Origin: Sipunculus nudus | Taxonomy: Eukaryota > Annelida > Sipuncula > Golfingiida > Sipunculidae | Length of the DNA: 64,000 nt | Reading direction: 5' to 3' | NCBI GenBank assembly: GCA_026874595.1 | Contig: CM049314.1 | Span: 69,392,300-69,456,299 of the forward strand | In this document: in pieces, positions 11,875 to 33,720 of the stretch | Position numbering within the stretch: the first letter of the stretch is position 1 | How the letters are laid out: every line of letters starts with the position of its first letter | Made by a program: the position numbers and the translations under genes | Notes under the pieces: generated by a model | Database searches by the model: none | Seen by the model: the letters and a program-made list of their open reading frames with translations, nothing else | Told to the model about the DNA's origin: nothing

Positions 11875-14800
11875 AGCTCCTCTGGTGATACCGGTACTGG
11901 AACTCGCGACATGTGCTCTTAGGATACTTTTGTGCTGTCGAGACAACGGACCCCGGTAAAATACAAAAGTTTAACATAAGACTTCAACATATCAGTTATT
12001 TCACTCCGAGCATTACATTTAAAAGATAATATTTTGCAAGTTATAAACGTAAATGCACTTTTGCGCCATTGACTTTAACATGTTGAAAACGATTGTAATT
12101 TTATATCCTAATTTTGAAGAAATATAAATATTAAATATTGAACCCCTCTACAGTTTGACTACATAAGGCAAAGACATGAGGGAAACGTTTTTCAGGATCA
12201 GGAAAGCCTAATTTTTTTGGGTGAAAATTACCTCAACATGTTCTCTTTACATTGCATATCAAAATAATTTCCCAATATGGGAGGGAGATACCCATACCCT
12301 TCCCATGTACCTGTAACTAACTTTAATGAAACCATGGTTCATAATTGAAAAAAAAATCTGTATTTTCATACACTAAAATATATCTTCCATCACCCCCCTC
12401 CCCCCTCCCCCCCCCCCCTTTCGAATTTTTGGTTCCGCCGCTGATCATGGGCCCCCTACCCTACCTCAATCCAGGATACGCCCCTGAAATTTTATTTAGC
12501 GTAAACTGCATGCTATGGATATATGCTCTTAAACGCTGATACATATGAAAGATAATACAATGATGACTAAGTATGAATAGTAAAAATAAATCAGACAATT
12601 CATAAGATTATGGATAAAGACTAAGATGATTTAAAAAAAGGCCAGGTTCCATAAATTGTCAATGACCAGAGTAATAGAACTCAGCAAACATGTGAGTGTT
12701 TAATTTGCTTTTAAATTCTGATAAGTTAGAACAGATTCTCAATGTGTTTAGTATAGACTGTTATGGAGTCTAGGACCAGCAAAGCTGAATGCCCCGTTCT
12801 GTATAGATGGCGATTTTGTATAAGGCATATATAATAAATTTTTATCGTTTGAAAGGAATCCTCTGACCGAAAATGGAGATAATGGCAGAAGTAAAAAAAA
12901 TCTTCTTTAGCCATATAATAGGTGAGAAATCTTATCATCAGAAGAGTGCCGTTTATTTTCAGATGAGAGCCCTATATCAAAACACATTGAGACAGAAATC
13001 TGCATTTTTAGGAATGCAAGCCTGCGCCATATGAGGGGCCCTGATGTGGGATGCTCCTAAATACGTGTTTGCATTCACTTTACCGGCCCATATTACCAGG
13101 TTCACTCGTGCATAAGTGACTCTACATTTGTGAATATTCCTTGATGACATTGCTGAATCTAGATCGTGCGCACCAAAATCTCACTGATTCTTCAAAGGCT
13201 CACTCCCGAAATGCCTTGAATATTTCATGAGATTCCGTTCAAGATTGGGTGAGTTAAGATGTGAACAAGACATACACACGAACGGGGATGAACGCTTACC
13301 CTCCTGGCGAAGGCAATAAAAACTGACTTTAGTTCTGACATCCAAGGATTTTTTAAAAGCTTTCTATTTGTAACTCAGCTTAAAATATGTATATATTTAA
13401 AGGGGCCCAATCACCTATAAATCATATTGAATTAACACAAAAAAAACTCTTTTCCTTTTAAAGTAAATTTGTACCCGCCAAAATATTGCCCGAAAACCAT
13501 TTGCCTACTTTTTGTAAACGAGTGTTAAAACAGTGGACCGGGCGCGATCACAGGTGTCAACATTAACACAGGACGTTGGACTTTGTGCATTGCCCAGGCC
13601 ACAACACATGTCAAGCAGGAGATGCCCTGACTGACTTGGTCCAAAAAATGTTATACATGTTCCCACCGGCTGAAACATCGCGTGTTGCAGTTCACAATCG
13701 GATCTCCGGTTTTTTTATGGTAAACAGACACGTGACCGGTGTTTATCAACAATCAGAGCCATAAGAAGATGTTAAACAACCATATGCGAGGTATGAGACT
13801 GTGCGCTGGGATGGTTTTGATTGGAAACTTGTATAAAGCAAGGCTGAACCGAGTGTGAAAAATATAGGCAAAACATTGCTCTTGATTATGTCCTTTTAAG
13901 ACTGAAAAATGTGCAACAAATATTCATTCATTTAAAAAATCTTGTGTAAAGTGATTTAAATCAAGGTTAATATTTTTATTTAGACTGACTTGGACTCGAT
14001 TTAAAAAAGACTAAGATGGAAATTGCACTGGAACTCGACCGGCCTGTGACTTGCACTCCCACGGTGATATTGTGGCAGGACTCGTACTAGGCGGAGGGAT
14101 TGAAATATAGGAATCGTATGGGATCTGAGACAAAAAAGTACGAGTTAAGAATTTCCAGCCAAAGATGAAGGGTACACTGTAAATTTACATGACTGTCTTT
14201 TGTTCAAGCAGCATCTTTTATTCTGCTTTAATTAATTTAGATGGCTTTGCTTATAGAGATGACTGCACAACTTACTTTACAGTTCAATACTGTTCTAATA
14301 GGAGCTGGATATTGTCGATGCCAATGCTGATATAATTATTCAGTAATAGCTATTATATGGGAAACACCGAGCTATGAAAAATAAAATGAAAAAATATGAA
14401 ATGGTCTAAATGCTGGAAAGTACAGGACATTTTTTTTATAGGAAATGGGAAAACTGGAAGCAGGAACCGGCGGGAGCCCTATTGTGGACTCTACTACAAA
14501 ACTGAGCCGAGCTGTACTATAAACAGCTTGGCTGGCCACTAAAGTTCTGTTCATCAGAAGGGTAATGAAGAACGGTAAATATCCCGTTGAATTCTACAAA
14601 TATACTTTTTTTTCTCTCCACACACATGGAAGACGCTTTACTCACCGCCCTTATAATAGGTTTTCACACAAGAAACTAACAAGTTAGTTTTCACCATATT
14701 TATTTTGTACAAGAGGTGGGGTTTATTAAAGGCACTCCAGTACGTATGTGCAACACTGCCATAAAATCAATACATAAAAGTACATGCAGAGCACACTTCA

Positions 14801-16206
14801 CCAGAAAGCATATCACAGTTGCAAAGAAAACTTAATCAAAATAATATAATACTGATGATCGAACGAGGTTTCATGGTACAGTAAAATTAAAACAATAACA
14901 AGCATTAAGATCTTAAACCTATGAATCTCACATTTATTATTCACATTGTGATTTTATGGGTTTGATATTTACATATATAACCCTTGTGCTGATGGAACGG
15001 TTCAAGTTGTACACTATAATTGGATTAGGTTCTTTTCTGTTAATGGTCATGTCCAAAACAGGACTCGTCTCATTTCTACGGAAAAGGGGTGGTTAGGCTC
15101 CTGCTTCATGGTAAACATCTAAAAAAAAGCACCCCTTTCACAAGAACGGACATTACTGATTTTACTGACGTCACTTTGAAAAGGGGTGGGCAGGATTTGC
15201 ACCTCATGAATGTTCCAAGTATCACCCTTTTTTGACAGAATGGGCTGCCCCATAAACGTGAAGATGGACTGGTCCATTTCTATAAAAAATGGATGGTAAG
15301 GTTTCGCACTTAGCGACCACTTAACTGTGTATGCCCTCATCAATCTGGCCTTGGTTCAAAGAATGCAATTCAATTAGAAATCCATGTGAAAACTTAAAAA
15401 AATATACTTTGTTGTTCAAGTACCAGTATAACTTGCTTGAGAACACTGTCCATAATTAATCTTATACCATTATATCAATTAATGAGGCTTGTAATATCAA
15501 GCTCCATCAGCACAATAGTACCTCGCTAAGTACAATTTTGTTTTTATTTCTGTTTAAAAAATTGGAAATTGCAAGTTTCTGTCTATTTGTGCGTGTGTGT
15601 ATCGTCAGATCAAAATAATCTTGATGGGTACTGATTTTTTCAGGTGTTTGGAGACCTTCTCTGGACATAAGCATATAATATGATATTTAATGTCTTCAAT
15701 AAACATACTAATTAATATCTATAAAATCAGTTTGAACAGCTGTATGGCCATATCACAGCTCCTACGATTATGCGTTTGAATAATTAACATGAGCAACCAC
15801 TCAGAATCCCCTCAGATATAATGTCATATTTCTTATCTTTACCTTTATTTTTTTTATTTGAACCTTGTAACTTCTCTTTGTACTTCAATATAGTAAGAAA
15901 TAAAATCTGTATGAAAATACTTTCGATCTCCTATTTTTACATCTATCTAATTATCTAATAATTTATGGTCCTAATATTTTAAAGGTTAAATTATAAGATG
16001 ATAATTTTCCATGAGCTTGAATAATGATATCTTGAATATTTCGAAAGAGATCTTTATAGGTTCTATTTATGCATACTAAAATGTTTATATACACATTATT
16101 TTGGGAATATGATAAGTTACAACAAATATACAGAGATGTTTTCAAATTCAAACTACTAATGACTAAATGTAACTGTACACACTTCAATATGAAAGAAGTT
16201 TGGCTC

Positions 16207-16278
<72 letters not shown>

Positions 16279-16633
16279 TGATGAAATGGAGTTTTGGTCA
16301 GATACATGTAAACAAACTTTTTTCATCACCTAAACAACACAGAGGTATATCAATTTTCAAGAAATAAAGAAATCATAAACTCCCTGAAATCCTTACTTGT
16401 TCCTTACTTGTTCCAAGACATAAATCTGTGGTGACAAAGATGTACTAAAACTGTACTTAAATCAGTGAAGTATATACTAAAATGTACTGTAACATATAAA
16501 ACTAATTGCCAAGGCTGACATAATTCCTATTTTTGTATTTATTAAATTCTCATACCTACTGCTAATTAATATTGATGTCCCAAACAATACAATATGTGAC
16601 TGATGAACTGATCTGTGAACTGACGCCCCCCCA

Positions 16634-16687
<54 letters not shown>

Positions 16688-17465
16688 ATATATATATATA
16701 GTTTGATGTATTAAACTGTACAAGAATGAATGCCAGAGTCACAGATTTCCTCATAACAGCTTATTTTTTTCACTCACATATCATCTTTATTATTATTCAT
16801 GTTTAAGTTTGTGAATTAACAAAAGATTTCTTATAAACAACTTGAAAAGTCTTGATAGAGACATGTTCCATTGAAAAGAGAATTAGAGTAACTGAAATAA
16901 AAAATTATTTAGAAATGGGTAGAAATATAAGGCTGTAAAGACCTTAAAGAAAAAAGGATCACTAAAACACTGAAAAAAAAACAATGTCTCAGCCTTTGCT
17001 CTGAGGGAATAAAAGGGACCGAACCATGTTTGCAGTTGCAATATTTAGTTGCCAGCTTGACTTTCTTGCCTGCTAATGTATCCTTGAGGTTACACAAGCA
17101 CACCCCTACTTGGGCTCAATTTGATAACTACATATTTGTACTGGCCAGGTATAAATGAACGTCCATGCTCATAGTCAGTACTGGTGTATTCTATTAATCA
17201 TAGCACTGACCATGTATCAACTAGAACTGGAGAGTCTGGAGCAAGTCTACATACTGTAACAGAAAGCAGTGCATGAGTGTAAACTGAGGTTAGGAGTTGC
17301 TACTATTGTATAAAAAGGCTGCAGTTTACCATTCTGTATGATTAGCCAGAAGGAGGAAGGTACAAGTCTAGAAAACGTGTGCTTGGCTGCAGACAGTTTA
17401 AATAATTGCATGACAAAAACTTTATGAAAACATTTCAAAGGACAACCTAAAACAGTGTAATTATT

Positions 17466-25757
<8,292 letters not shown>

Positions 25758-27959
25758 GGTGGTTTCTTGGCTAATTTGGTCTAATCTCGGACTATTTATC
25801 GAACTATCGGTTCCCCTATCACAATGTCTACACGGAAACCCGCTCCCTCACACAGTGGCAATGGCCGCAAGACAGGTGCTTGTTATACCATGTGATTAGC
25901 GTGCTTCCATGGCGACCAGGTACGGAAAACATCTCAGGGGTCGTCTCAAAAGCGAGTGCCGACTTGAACCCTTGTGATAATTAATCAGATCTGTTCTGAC
26001 AAGTATTGAGAGTGAAGCTCAGGCGAACACTAATTACCATAAATGAATGACCTCTTTTACTTAGTAACTGACAGCTTAATATAAAATCAATAAATGTTAT
26101 GATTATAATTTGAGACACAGAAAACTTTATGACTTATTTTTTTTCAATTGTGTGTTTAATACACACACACACACATACACATAATCTTTATCTTGAGCAG
26201 AGCTTACGTTCTGTCAATAAATCACAAATATAAATGCACATGCTTTTATGGATGAAGTTTTTGTTGTCAGATGATCACTTTTGTCAATGTGTTGACCGAA
26301 TTCTTTTTACTTCTACATTTGATGGAGAACGGAAGGACACATACATTTTATTTTTATCAAGCGGCATGTCATATTAGCCCCGCACATTTTAATAATAAAA
26401 AGAGTAGAATTTCTCCAACAACATTAAACTCTGATATAATCCTTTAAAATATGAGCTTTGATGCCTAATAATAATTCTTATTAAACGTTGCTTGCTTAAG
26501 CCAAAGAATGAGTTTGGAAGATGGCTGAACATTATTTTGATTGAAAAAAAGTCATCTTGAAACCTCTAACTTACATTATGAGTCACAAATTTTACCCCAC
26601 CAAAAATATTAAAAAAGACTGATTGTTGATTAATTTTAAGATTTATTGAACTATGTACATAGTACAGTAAACGTCAAGATTTACACTGAGGCTTTTTCAG
26701 CAAAAGTGTGTGTGTGTTTTTTTTTTGTTTTTTTTTTGGGGGGGGGAGGGATGATATTATTGTATATCCCACCAAATGAAAGGGAGACATCCACTGTTAG
26801 GATGAACTTAGACTGGCCGAGTCGATAAAGTTATAAAACATTTAGGCCTACTTTCGATATTTGGTAAAACGTAGAACAGATAGAGGTCTCTGGCGGCGTA
26901 TATATAAAAATGTTACGATAATTTGTTCAAGAATCGGTAAAATCTATCGAGGCATGGAATGTTACATAATTTAGTTGCAAATATAACTACTAACGGTCTG
27001 ACAGGTCTAAGCTTAACCAAATCTAAGGTAAATCCAAATCTTCAAGTTCATTGATTACATATTTTTCTCAAGTGAAACCAAGATTTGTCTTATTCATACC
27101 TCATGTTTGACCTTATATAACTTTATGTGAAGATGCATACATCACACGTAAAAAAACCATAATGCATTAATTTTATTTAAGTTTTGTATGGATAAGAGTA
27201 TGTATATTGCAACTGTATAATGTTGGTAATAAATAATATGAATAGGGGTTTGTTATTCTGTCCGCAGATTACTATTTGGTTTACCCTTTCACCACCAGGA
27301 GGTGCTGGAGAACAGAGGCTGCAGCGTGTCTGTTACAGTCTAGGGAGGGGCATTGGTAATATTTTTATTTAAATGTTTTGGTTGGGTAATTGATGGTATA
27401 ATTTTGTTTATGAATTGTTTATTATATGGTTTAAGTTTCAGTTTTCTTTGTATTGAATAGAGTTGTTTTTGGGGAGGGGCCTTGGTAAATTTCAGTTTAA
27501 GTTTTGAATATTGTATGTTATTTATATCCAGCATCAATTTACATAAGTGGAGGTATATACAGACAATATTCTGTTATGGTTATATATATATTTATATATG
27601 TACAGGAATATATAAGGAGTAAGCAACGTAACTGTTCGTTTTAGGTTATAGCATAATATAGGGATCGCAGTGCTGAGTGTATTTGACGATGTAATTCCTT
27701 TTGAGTGTAATTTACGGTATATGATTTTGCTTATTAATCATGTATTATATGGTCCATTTCATTGTATTAGTCACTGCTTATCGTAGAGGGAGGTTCCCAT
27801 CTGTTATATATTTAATTTTAAGATTTTGAGGAATGGGATTTTGTTTACCTTAAGTATTGTTTATCCATGTGTTTAATTTAAATATATTTTCTTTTCAGGG
27901 TCCATTGTTGATTGGAATAATTGGGCTAGTAGGTAATTGTATATATTCATATGTAAATT

Positions 27960-28460
27960 TGAATAGTTTTGTCAATTGGGATTTTTGTTTTGGGTTCTCT
28001 TTTTGAATTGCATGAAGTTTATTTGAGTAAAAGTACATTTTCAGTTAGTTGCAGAGGTATATGTAAATGTGTAATTTGACGGCGCATCCTTGTTTTGCTA
28101 TATATATATATATATATATATATATGGTTATATGCACATCGAGTTTAGGTGTGGGTTCTCTGTGATTTGGGCTTATTGTTTTGGTTCCCTGTTTGGTTCG
28201 CGTGAAGCTCTATTTCAGATAAAGTACGTATCCAGTTAGTTGCAAAGGTATATGAAAATCTGTAATTTGAGGGTGCATGTATATGTTTATATTGTTATAT
28301 GTACATCGAGTTTGTAATTTGGGGTTTCTTTTAGTGTTTGGTTTCTTTTGTCAGTTAGTTTACATGAAGTTTCTTCCAGATTAAGTGTGTTGCTACTTAA
28401 TTGTAGAAGTATATATAAATTCGGAATTGTAATAATTTGATTGTGTATGTATCTGTCACT
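27960..28460. repeat. Diverged G+T-rich tandem repeat, about 3 units of 160-190 bp
   Basis: The words CAGTTAGTTGCAGAGGTATA, CAGTTAGTTGCAAAGGTATA and a decayed CTTAATTGTAGAAGTATA recur near 28039, 28231 and 28395. Each is preceded by a CATGAAGTTT-like word and followed by GTAATTTGA. The plus strand is rich in G and T, and a (TA)n run splits the first two units. Confidence 0.6.
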
Positions 28461-28889
28461 ATTTGTATATGTATACACTTGTTTTTATAATAATTTGATT
28501 TTAATAAACAATATAAAAAAACAACATGATACAAAAGGCATTCAAGTAAACGTCCGCGGTACACCAATTATAAATTTCATGTTTATGCCTGCATGGGGAA
28601 ATACCAATGGCATATATATTACACCCCCCCCCCCCCCCCGGGAAATTTTGAGAAGAAAAGAATACGATTTCTCAATTAAAATGAATTTTTGTTTCAAATC
28701 ATAAAAAACATGAACTATAAACAGTAACCATTAGGAGATGTTGCTCATGTTAGTCAAATAATGATCTAGATCGTTTAAAGAGGCCCAATCTCCCATCTGA
28801 CCTTTATAAACTAAAGGTAATCCCTTGGAGCTTTTATTAAAATAGACCAGAAAAACACCGCACACTGGCTGCATGTTTTGTTTATATCA

Positions 28890-29130
28890 TCGTATTTATA
28901 ATATGTGGGGGTCCGCAAAAGCGATCAAAACAAATTCAACAAGGGCGTCTGGCGGCAGTAAATGGCGTTTTGCAACAAGTGACCTTTCTGCCTCCATATA
29001 TGCAACGCATCACCTTGGGTTACATGTTTTTCCCGTTTGTCAACAAAGCTGTGTTAACAAACCCGTTGTTGATAACAAGTTCATACACCCTTCACGGAGG
29101 CGTTATAAGAACTTTTCATAACTAGAATTA
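28890..29130 (+). repeat. Dispersed repeat C, copy 1
   Basis: It shares with 32810-32995 an ATGTGGGGG...GCAAAA start, a block near AACAAGGGCGTCTGGCGG, and a conserved end around GAGGCGTTATAAGAAC. The two copies are clearly diverged and differ in length. The family is unknown. Confidence 0.55.
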
Positions 29131-29535
29131 CCCTTAGATCATAAATATATACCCCCCCCCCCACCTTTTCATCAGAAACAACGTTTTCTTAACGGCTTCA
29201 GACAAAATTTTGCCGCCTGGATCCCCCCATTTTTCAGACCTGAGGACCTTTTTTTAGGGTTTTCATTTGTCCTCCTGGGTTGGACCCCCCCCCCTTTTCC
29301 TAAATACTGGATCTGCCCCTGCCACTGATAAGTAACAACATTCTTCATTTGTCTATTGAAGGAAAGGTTTACTCTTTTACACAATTCTTGTGATAGTGTT
29401 GCTCAGTTCGATAATTAAATATCATGTCAGAGCACTTCACGCAGTCTTGTAGAAATTATCAAAATATTGCAGACGGTGGTCTTTTGCTTGACCGATTTTT
29501 TTCAAACAATTTCTGTCACGGCACTTTCTCGAGAA

Positions 29536-30407
29536 TAGTGTTGGGACGATATGGGTTTTTGATATCATGATGATTATTCAAATTTTATCGTGATATACCG
29601 TGATACCACGATATTTTTATTAATAGATAAGAGCATTGATAAGCCATCAATAATGATATTAATAACAACCACCTTTAAATTCTTGACTTTATACGAGGGG
29701 TTAACTATTAATATTATTTATACCCATTGTGCCAGTACCACAAATTTACTCATTTAGTGATTAAATTGCATGAAGGCGCTGCAGGTGTGTAAGTTTGAGA
29801 CGCGGGAAGTCCTGCCCCAATCGTCAAATCACGCTTGTCAGAACGTTTCACCAGTTTCCTATAGTTACAAAAAAGCCGGATAATCCCGGAATTTTCGGAG
29901 AGCGTGTCATACCCATCATGGCTAAATATTCCAATCCAATTTTATATGGCAAAATATGCAACCCGTAAGGAATGTTCGATCCTGTGGTGACACTTTTATG
30001 TTTTATCGTTCCATGCAATAAAAGCATAAATATGTTTTATTGCTCTTCTTTATAATGTTATTTTCTCCTGGAATTCTCAAGCTTTTGTCCTCTAAGATTC
30101 ATCCTGCTATTTCCGGACATTTCCCGAAGTCCGTAAGCACACGGTTCCACCGACACGCAGGTATTCAAATACATGTGGTTTATAAAAATAAATGTGATTC
30201 TTGGAAATACATTTATTTTGAACATGGACAGACTCTTATGATGCCAGTTTTCTCCAGAAATATATAATTCAGTGGCTTGTCTGTGAACCATAATCGTGAA
30301 CAAAAATTGATATCGTGATATCGCGATAATAGGAAAGTTGACGGTATGATAACCGTGGCTGTGAGATATCGTGATAATACCGTATACCGGTAACCGTCCC
30401 AACCCTA
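29536..30407. mobile_element. Non-autonomous hAT-type element (872 bp)
   Basis: A perfect 8-bp direct repeat CTCGAGAA flanks it (29528..29535 and 30408..30415). The ends are TAGTGTTGGGACG on the left and, inverted, TAGGGTTGGGACG on the right. Inside both ends are many ATCGTGATA/TATCGCGATA-like words. An 8-bp duplication with short TIRs of this kind is the hallmark of the hAT superfamily. No transposase-like frame was recognised. Confidence 0.82.
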
Positions 30408-30611
30408 CTCGAGAAGTGTCTGGTAAATGTTTCAATAATTAAAACAGGAAGATATGAAGGTATTCCCTAGGAATGCAAAAATATGTGCAGTGTGCAATTT
30501 GAGTTGGAGGACTTATCTGATTTCTTATGGAAATGTATACTGAATGGTCTGACATAAGAAAACTTTTTATTGATTGTTTAATGTAGGCATAATTATAGAA
30601 AAATTTTATTC

Positions 30612-31288
30612 ACTCTAAAAAAAGATTGGTTGAAATTGCCAATATATTAGTTATTTTTAACCAATCTTGTTGGTAGATATGTGTCCAACCAATCAATCTT
30701 TTTTGGTTGCATTAATGTAACTAATGTAGATTAGTTACAAACTAACCAACTAGTTTTGGTCTGTTTTACCAATATCTTGGTTAATCTATCATTAACAAAT
30801 TGGTTAAATCAGGTAAGAAATTCATCATATCACCAATTCCGTTCACGTGTGTACTGCTACTTCAACTCCCTTTTTCAGTTGTTTTATTCTCCTGATTGGG
30901 AAGTCTTGTTACAAGCCATATTTGCTTTTGTGCGGGTTTCAAGGGGGAAACACAAATTCCGTCCGATCTCGGAATCGAACCTGCGACCTCGCAGATACAA
31001 GTGAGATGTTTGCCCCTCAGCCATGATGCAGTAAAGCTTGCTTGACTTGCAACTGATCAGGAGCATATTAGTTCTGATGTGAAACTGACCAATCTGTTTG
31101 GTCATGCAGAGCTTGGCCATTCAGTTGGTAAAAATATATATGCAAATATATCAAATGGTAGACCAATAAAAAATAAATCTGCACGACAAACGAGTTCGTT
31201 GAAATAACCAATGTGTTGGTTAAATCTACCAATATCATCTTTACCAACCGAATGGTAAAAGATTTGACCAATTTGTTTTTAGAGTGTG
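30612..31288. mobile_element. TIR element with repeated TTGGTT motifs and an internal tRNA-like head
   Basis: The left end CACTCTAAAAAAAGATTGGT is mirrored at the right end, whose reverse complement is CACTCTAAAAACAAATTGGT. The words ACCAA and TTGGT recur many times between the ends, on both strands. A tRNA-like promoter segment lies inside at 30955..31031 (listed separately). Confidence 0.65.
30955..31031 (-). repeat. tRNA-derived SINE head or decayed tRNA-like sequence
   Basis: On the minus strand, an A-box-like TGGCTGAGGGG (31013..31023) is followed at tRNA-gene spacing by a perfect B box GGTTCGATTCC (30971..30981). The T stem and acceptor stem do not pair well, so it is more likely a SINE head or tRNA pseudogene than a working tRNA. 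Confidence 0.55.
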
Positions 31289-31398
31289 GATATAAATGAT
31301 GAGAAAATGAATGAATAAGGTGTTACTGCGAATACCAATACCCCAATTTGAGTCCGTTATTTTGAGACTGATAATATAATGATTTCTTCAGTAACTTA

Positions 31399-31468
<70 letters not shown>

Positions 31469-32809
31469 CATGTATCGCAGGAGGGTATAGTCTTGTTTCG
31501 TCTGGGGGAATATACATGTATATATATGTATATGCATATGTAAAATATACAATAATCACACTTGTCACGGTGGACATTTTCATGTCGTGATAAACTTCTA
31601 CTTCTCGTGTTGTTTAAATGCAAGGATTACTTTACAATATTTAACCTTACAGGACATTCCTTTTATACCCCAGATTCTATGTAATTAGATAAATATTTGG
31701 TAATGTTTAACTTTAGGTTATATTTTTCGAGCTACAAATGAAAATTATCGTATCTATACTCTTAATTTTTGGAGACAATAAAGGATTAACATATAATGTG
31801 CTATGAATTATGTTTTTCTACGAAATTGTGGAATCCACCAATTATGAGTCTACACCTCTCTGTCGCCAGTTTCTGTTCAAAACAAATCTCCTCCAGTTTT
31901 GCATTGTATATGTATAGGGGCAGGCGGGATTACATGTCTCAACTTTCAAACCTGCGTATTAAAATTTCGTACATTTCGAGGAAACGTATTCCATGTACAT
32001 TTCACATGCGCATGTTTTACAAAATATTACCTACAACGTGACTTCCTCATCCATATGTATGTATTTTCCCTTGAAACACTTCTTATCCAACAAACTTGAA
32101 CGGACTTCATTTCACTCTTCAATACATTTATATACCTACGCCGCACGTGTGCTTAAAACCCCCAGTCCATTGCGGGCGTAGGATTTCACGACCTACTTTC
32201 CTTAACCAGCAGCGGCATGCTCTTGCGAGTCCGATTATATACAGTGTCTGGTCACATAATTTCTTCCGGTTTCCATGGATTCGATGAGAACTTTATCTTC
32301 AATGTGAAACAATTAAAGGTCAGGGAAAATTATTGTATCGCTATATACATAATTTGGATGGAAGATAAGTCCCAAAACATATCGTGCTGATAGTTGCTGA
32401 TGAAATTTCCGTGCATGTTGACATATTCAGATCGGCCTAAATTAAATCGACACTATGCCATGCATGCGCAGCTCGGCATACGTGGAATAGTACAATATAA
32501 TTTTTTTCTTAACTTGAATAAAAGTGTCTTTTTTGTGAATAAGAATATAAATGTCGTTTCTACAACTTAGGTCTTTGAATATGAAAATGCTAATTAAAAT
32601 ATCCAGATACGTGTACATGTGTACGTGTTTGTAGGGATTGGAGCATAATTTGTGAGGAGACTGGTGGAGATATATATAGACTGTTGGAGGCTGAGTTAAA
32701 GGGGGCTATTCCGATATCTGACGTCTATTTACCAAAGATTATCCCTTAAAGGGATGTACACAGGTTGTACACAGGTTGTTCGCTTAATTGTTTATATCCA
32801 CGTGTTAAT

Positions 32810-32995
32810 AACATGTGGGGGGGGGGAGCAAAATAATCCAAACACATCCAGCAAGGACATCTGACGGTAAGACGATCTAAAGGGCCTTTGTCAACATCAT
32901 AATTGTGTTTAATAATAGCTTGTATATAAATAAACCCAAACTCATACATTCGTCACAGAGGCGTTATAAGAACGTTTCATGACAGGAATAAGCCT
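32810..32995 (+). repeat. Dispersed repeat C, copy 2
   Basis: It carries the same start and end blocks as 28890-29130 (GAGGCGTTATAAGAACGTTT at the end) with a shorter middle, and a run of 10 G where copy 1 has five. Confidence 0.55.
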
Positions 32996-33383
32996 ACCAA
33001 TTATTTTAAGAGTCCATGCATATCTTTGCAGACCAAGTCAGAAATCATATAAATTCGATAGAAAAATCTAGGTGAATAGGTGACTTTAACAGGTGACATT
33101 TCAACAAAATAACAATTTGAATTTGATTGAAAATAAAAATTTGTTACCTTAAGTTTGCTTTGAAAATATTTAAAGGAATTTAATGGCCCACGCAATTAAT
33201 TTGCATGATGCCGCGTATATTTAGAATAACCACCCTTAATGTATACAGAAATACGTACGTTATATACATTTATGGAAATCCATATGTTAGCAGACATCAG
33301 TGACAAAACAGAGTAGATATGTATTTTAGCCTCCCCATACAGACTCTAGGCCTATATAAACAAAGACCAATAAGGAATCGAGA

Positions 33384-33448
<65 letters not shown>

Positions 33449-33720
33449 CAATACTGAGTTCATCTTTTAAATAAACCTGCATGTAGACTTTTCTAATTTC
33501 ACACATGTATAGTAATAAACATTTGTAGACAGTCATAGAAATAAACACACACACACACACACACACACACAAACCACACATTCTTTATTTTGTGATTTTT
33601 ACATGCAACAATATTTGTCCCTCTCAACTATACGTTGACGGCCCCTTTTAGCCTCGTTTAAATGTTATATTTGCGTATTGGAATTCCGTTCTTCCGGTGC
33701 AACAGGGCTATCCCAGCAAC

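Larger units (their letters stand above)
8803..17465. other. Gene-free interval
   Basis: No exon with recognisable protein was found. It contains an (AAT)n run (9917-9957), a G/C-run repeat with GGGGCGTAGCCAG (from 9962; related on the other strand near 12400-12490), a 72-bp palindrome, and (TA)n runs at 11810-11871, 16209-16274 and 16637-16700. A diverged dispersed repeat around 13400-13760 begins AAAGGGGCCCAATCACC, resembling 28776. The 3' UTR of the CFAP97D gene probably extends into its right end. Confidence 0.5.
25758..33720. other. Gene-free interval between divergent CFAP97D-type gene and MCCC1
   Basis: The first 200 bases (to about 25960) are less AT-rich and probably hold the CFAP97D promoter; no TATA box is evident. 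The rest holds the hAT-type and TIR elements listed separately, long (TA)n and (CA)n runs, G+T-rich tandem repeats at 27960-28460, and a dispersed repeat seen at 28890-29130 and 32810-32995. No exon was recognised. Confidence 0.5.

Noticed and set aside
30955-31031. Functional tRNA gene
   Set aside because: A and B boxes are good, but the acceptor and T stems do not pair; it is kept only as a tRNA-derived SINE head.
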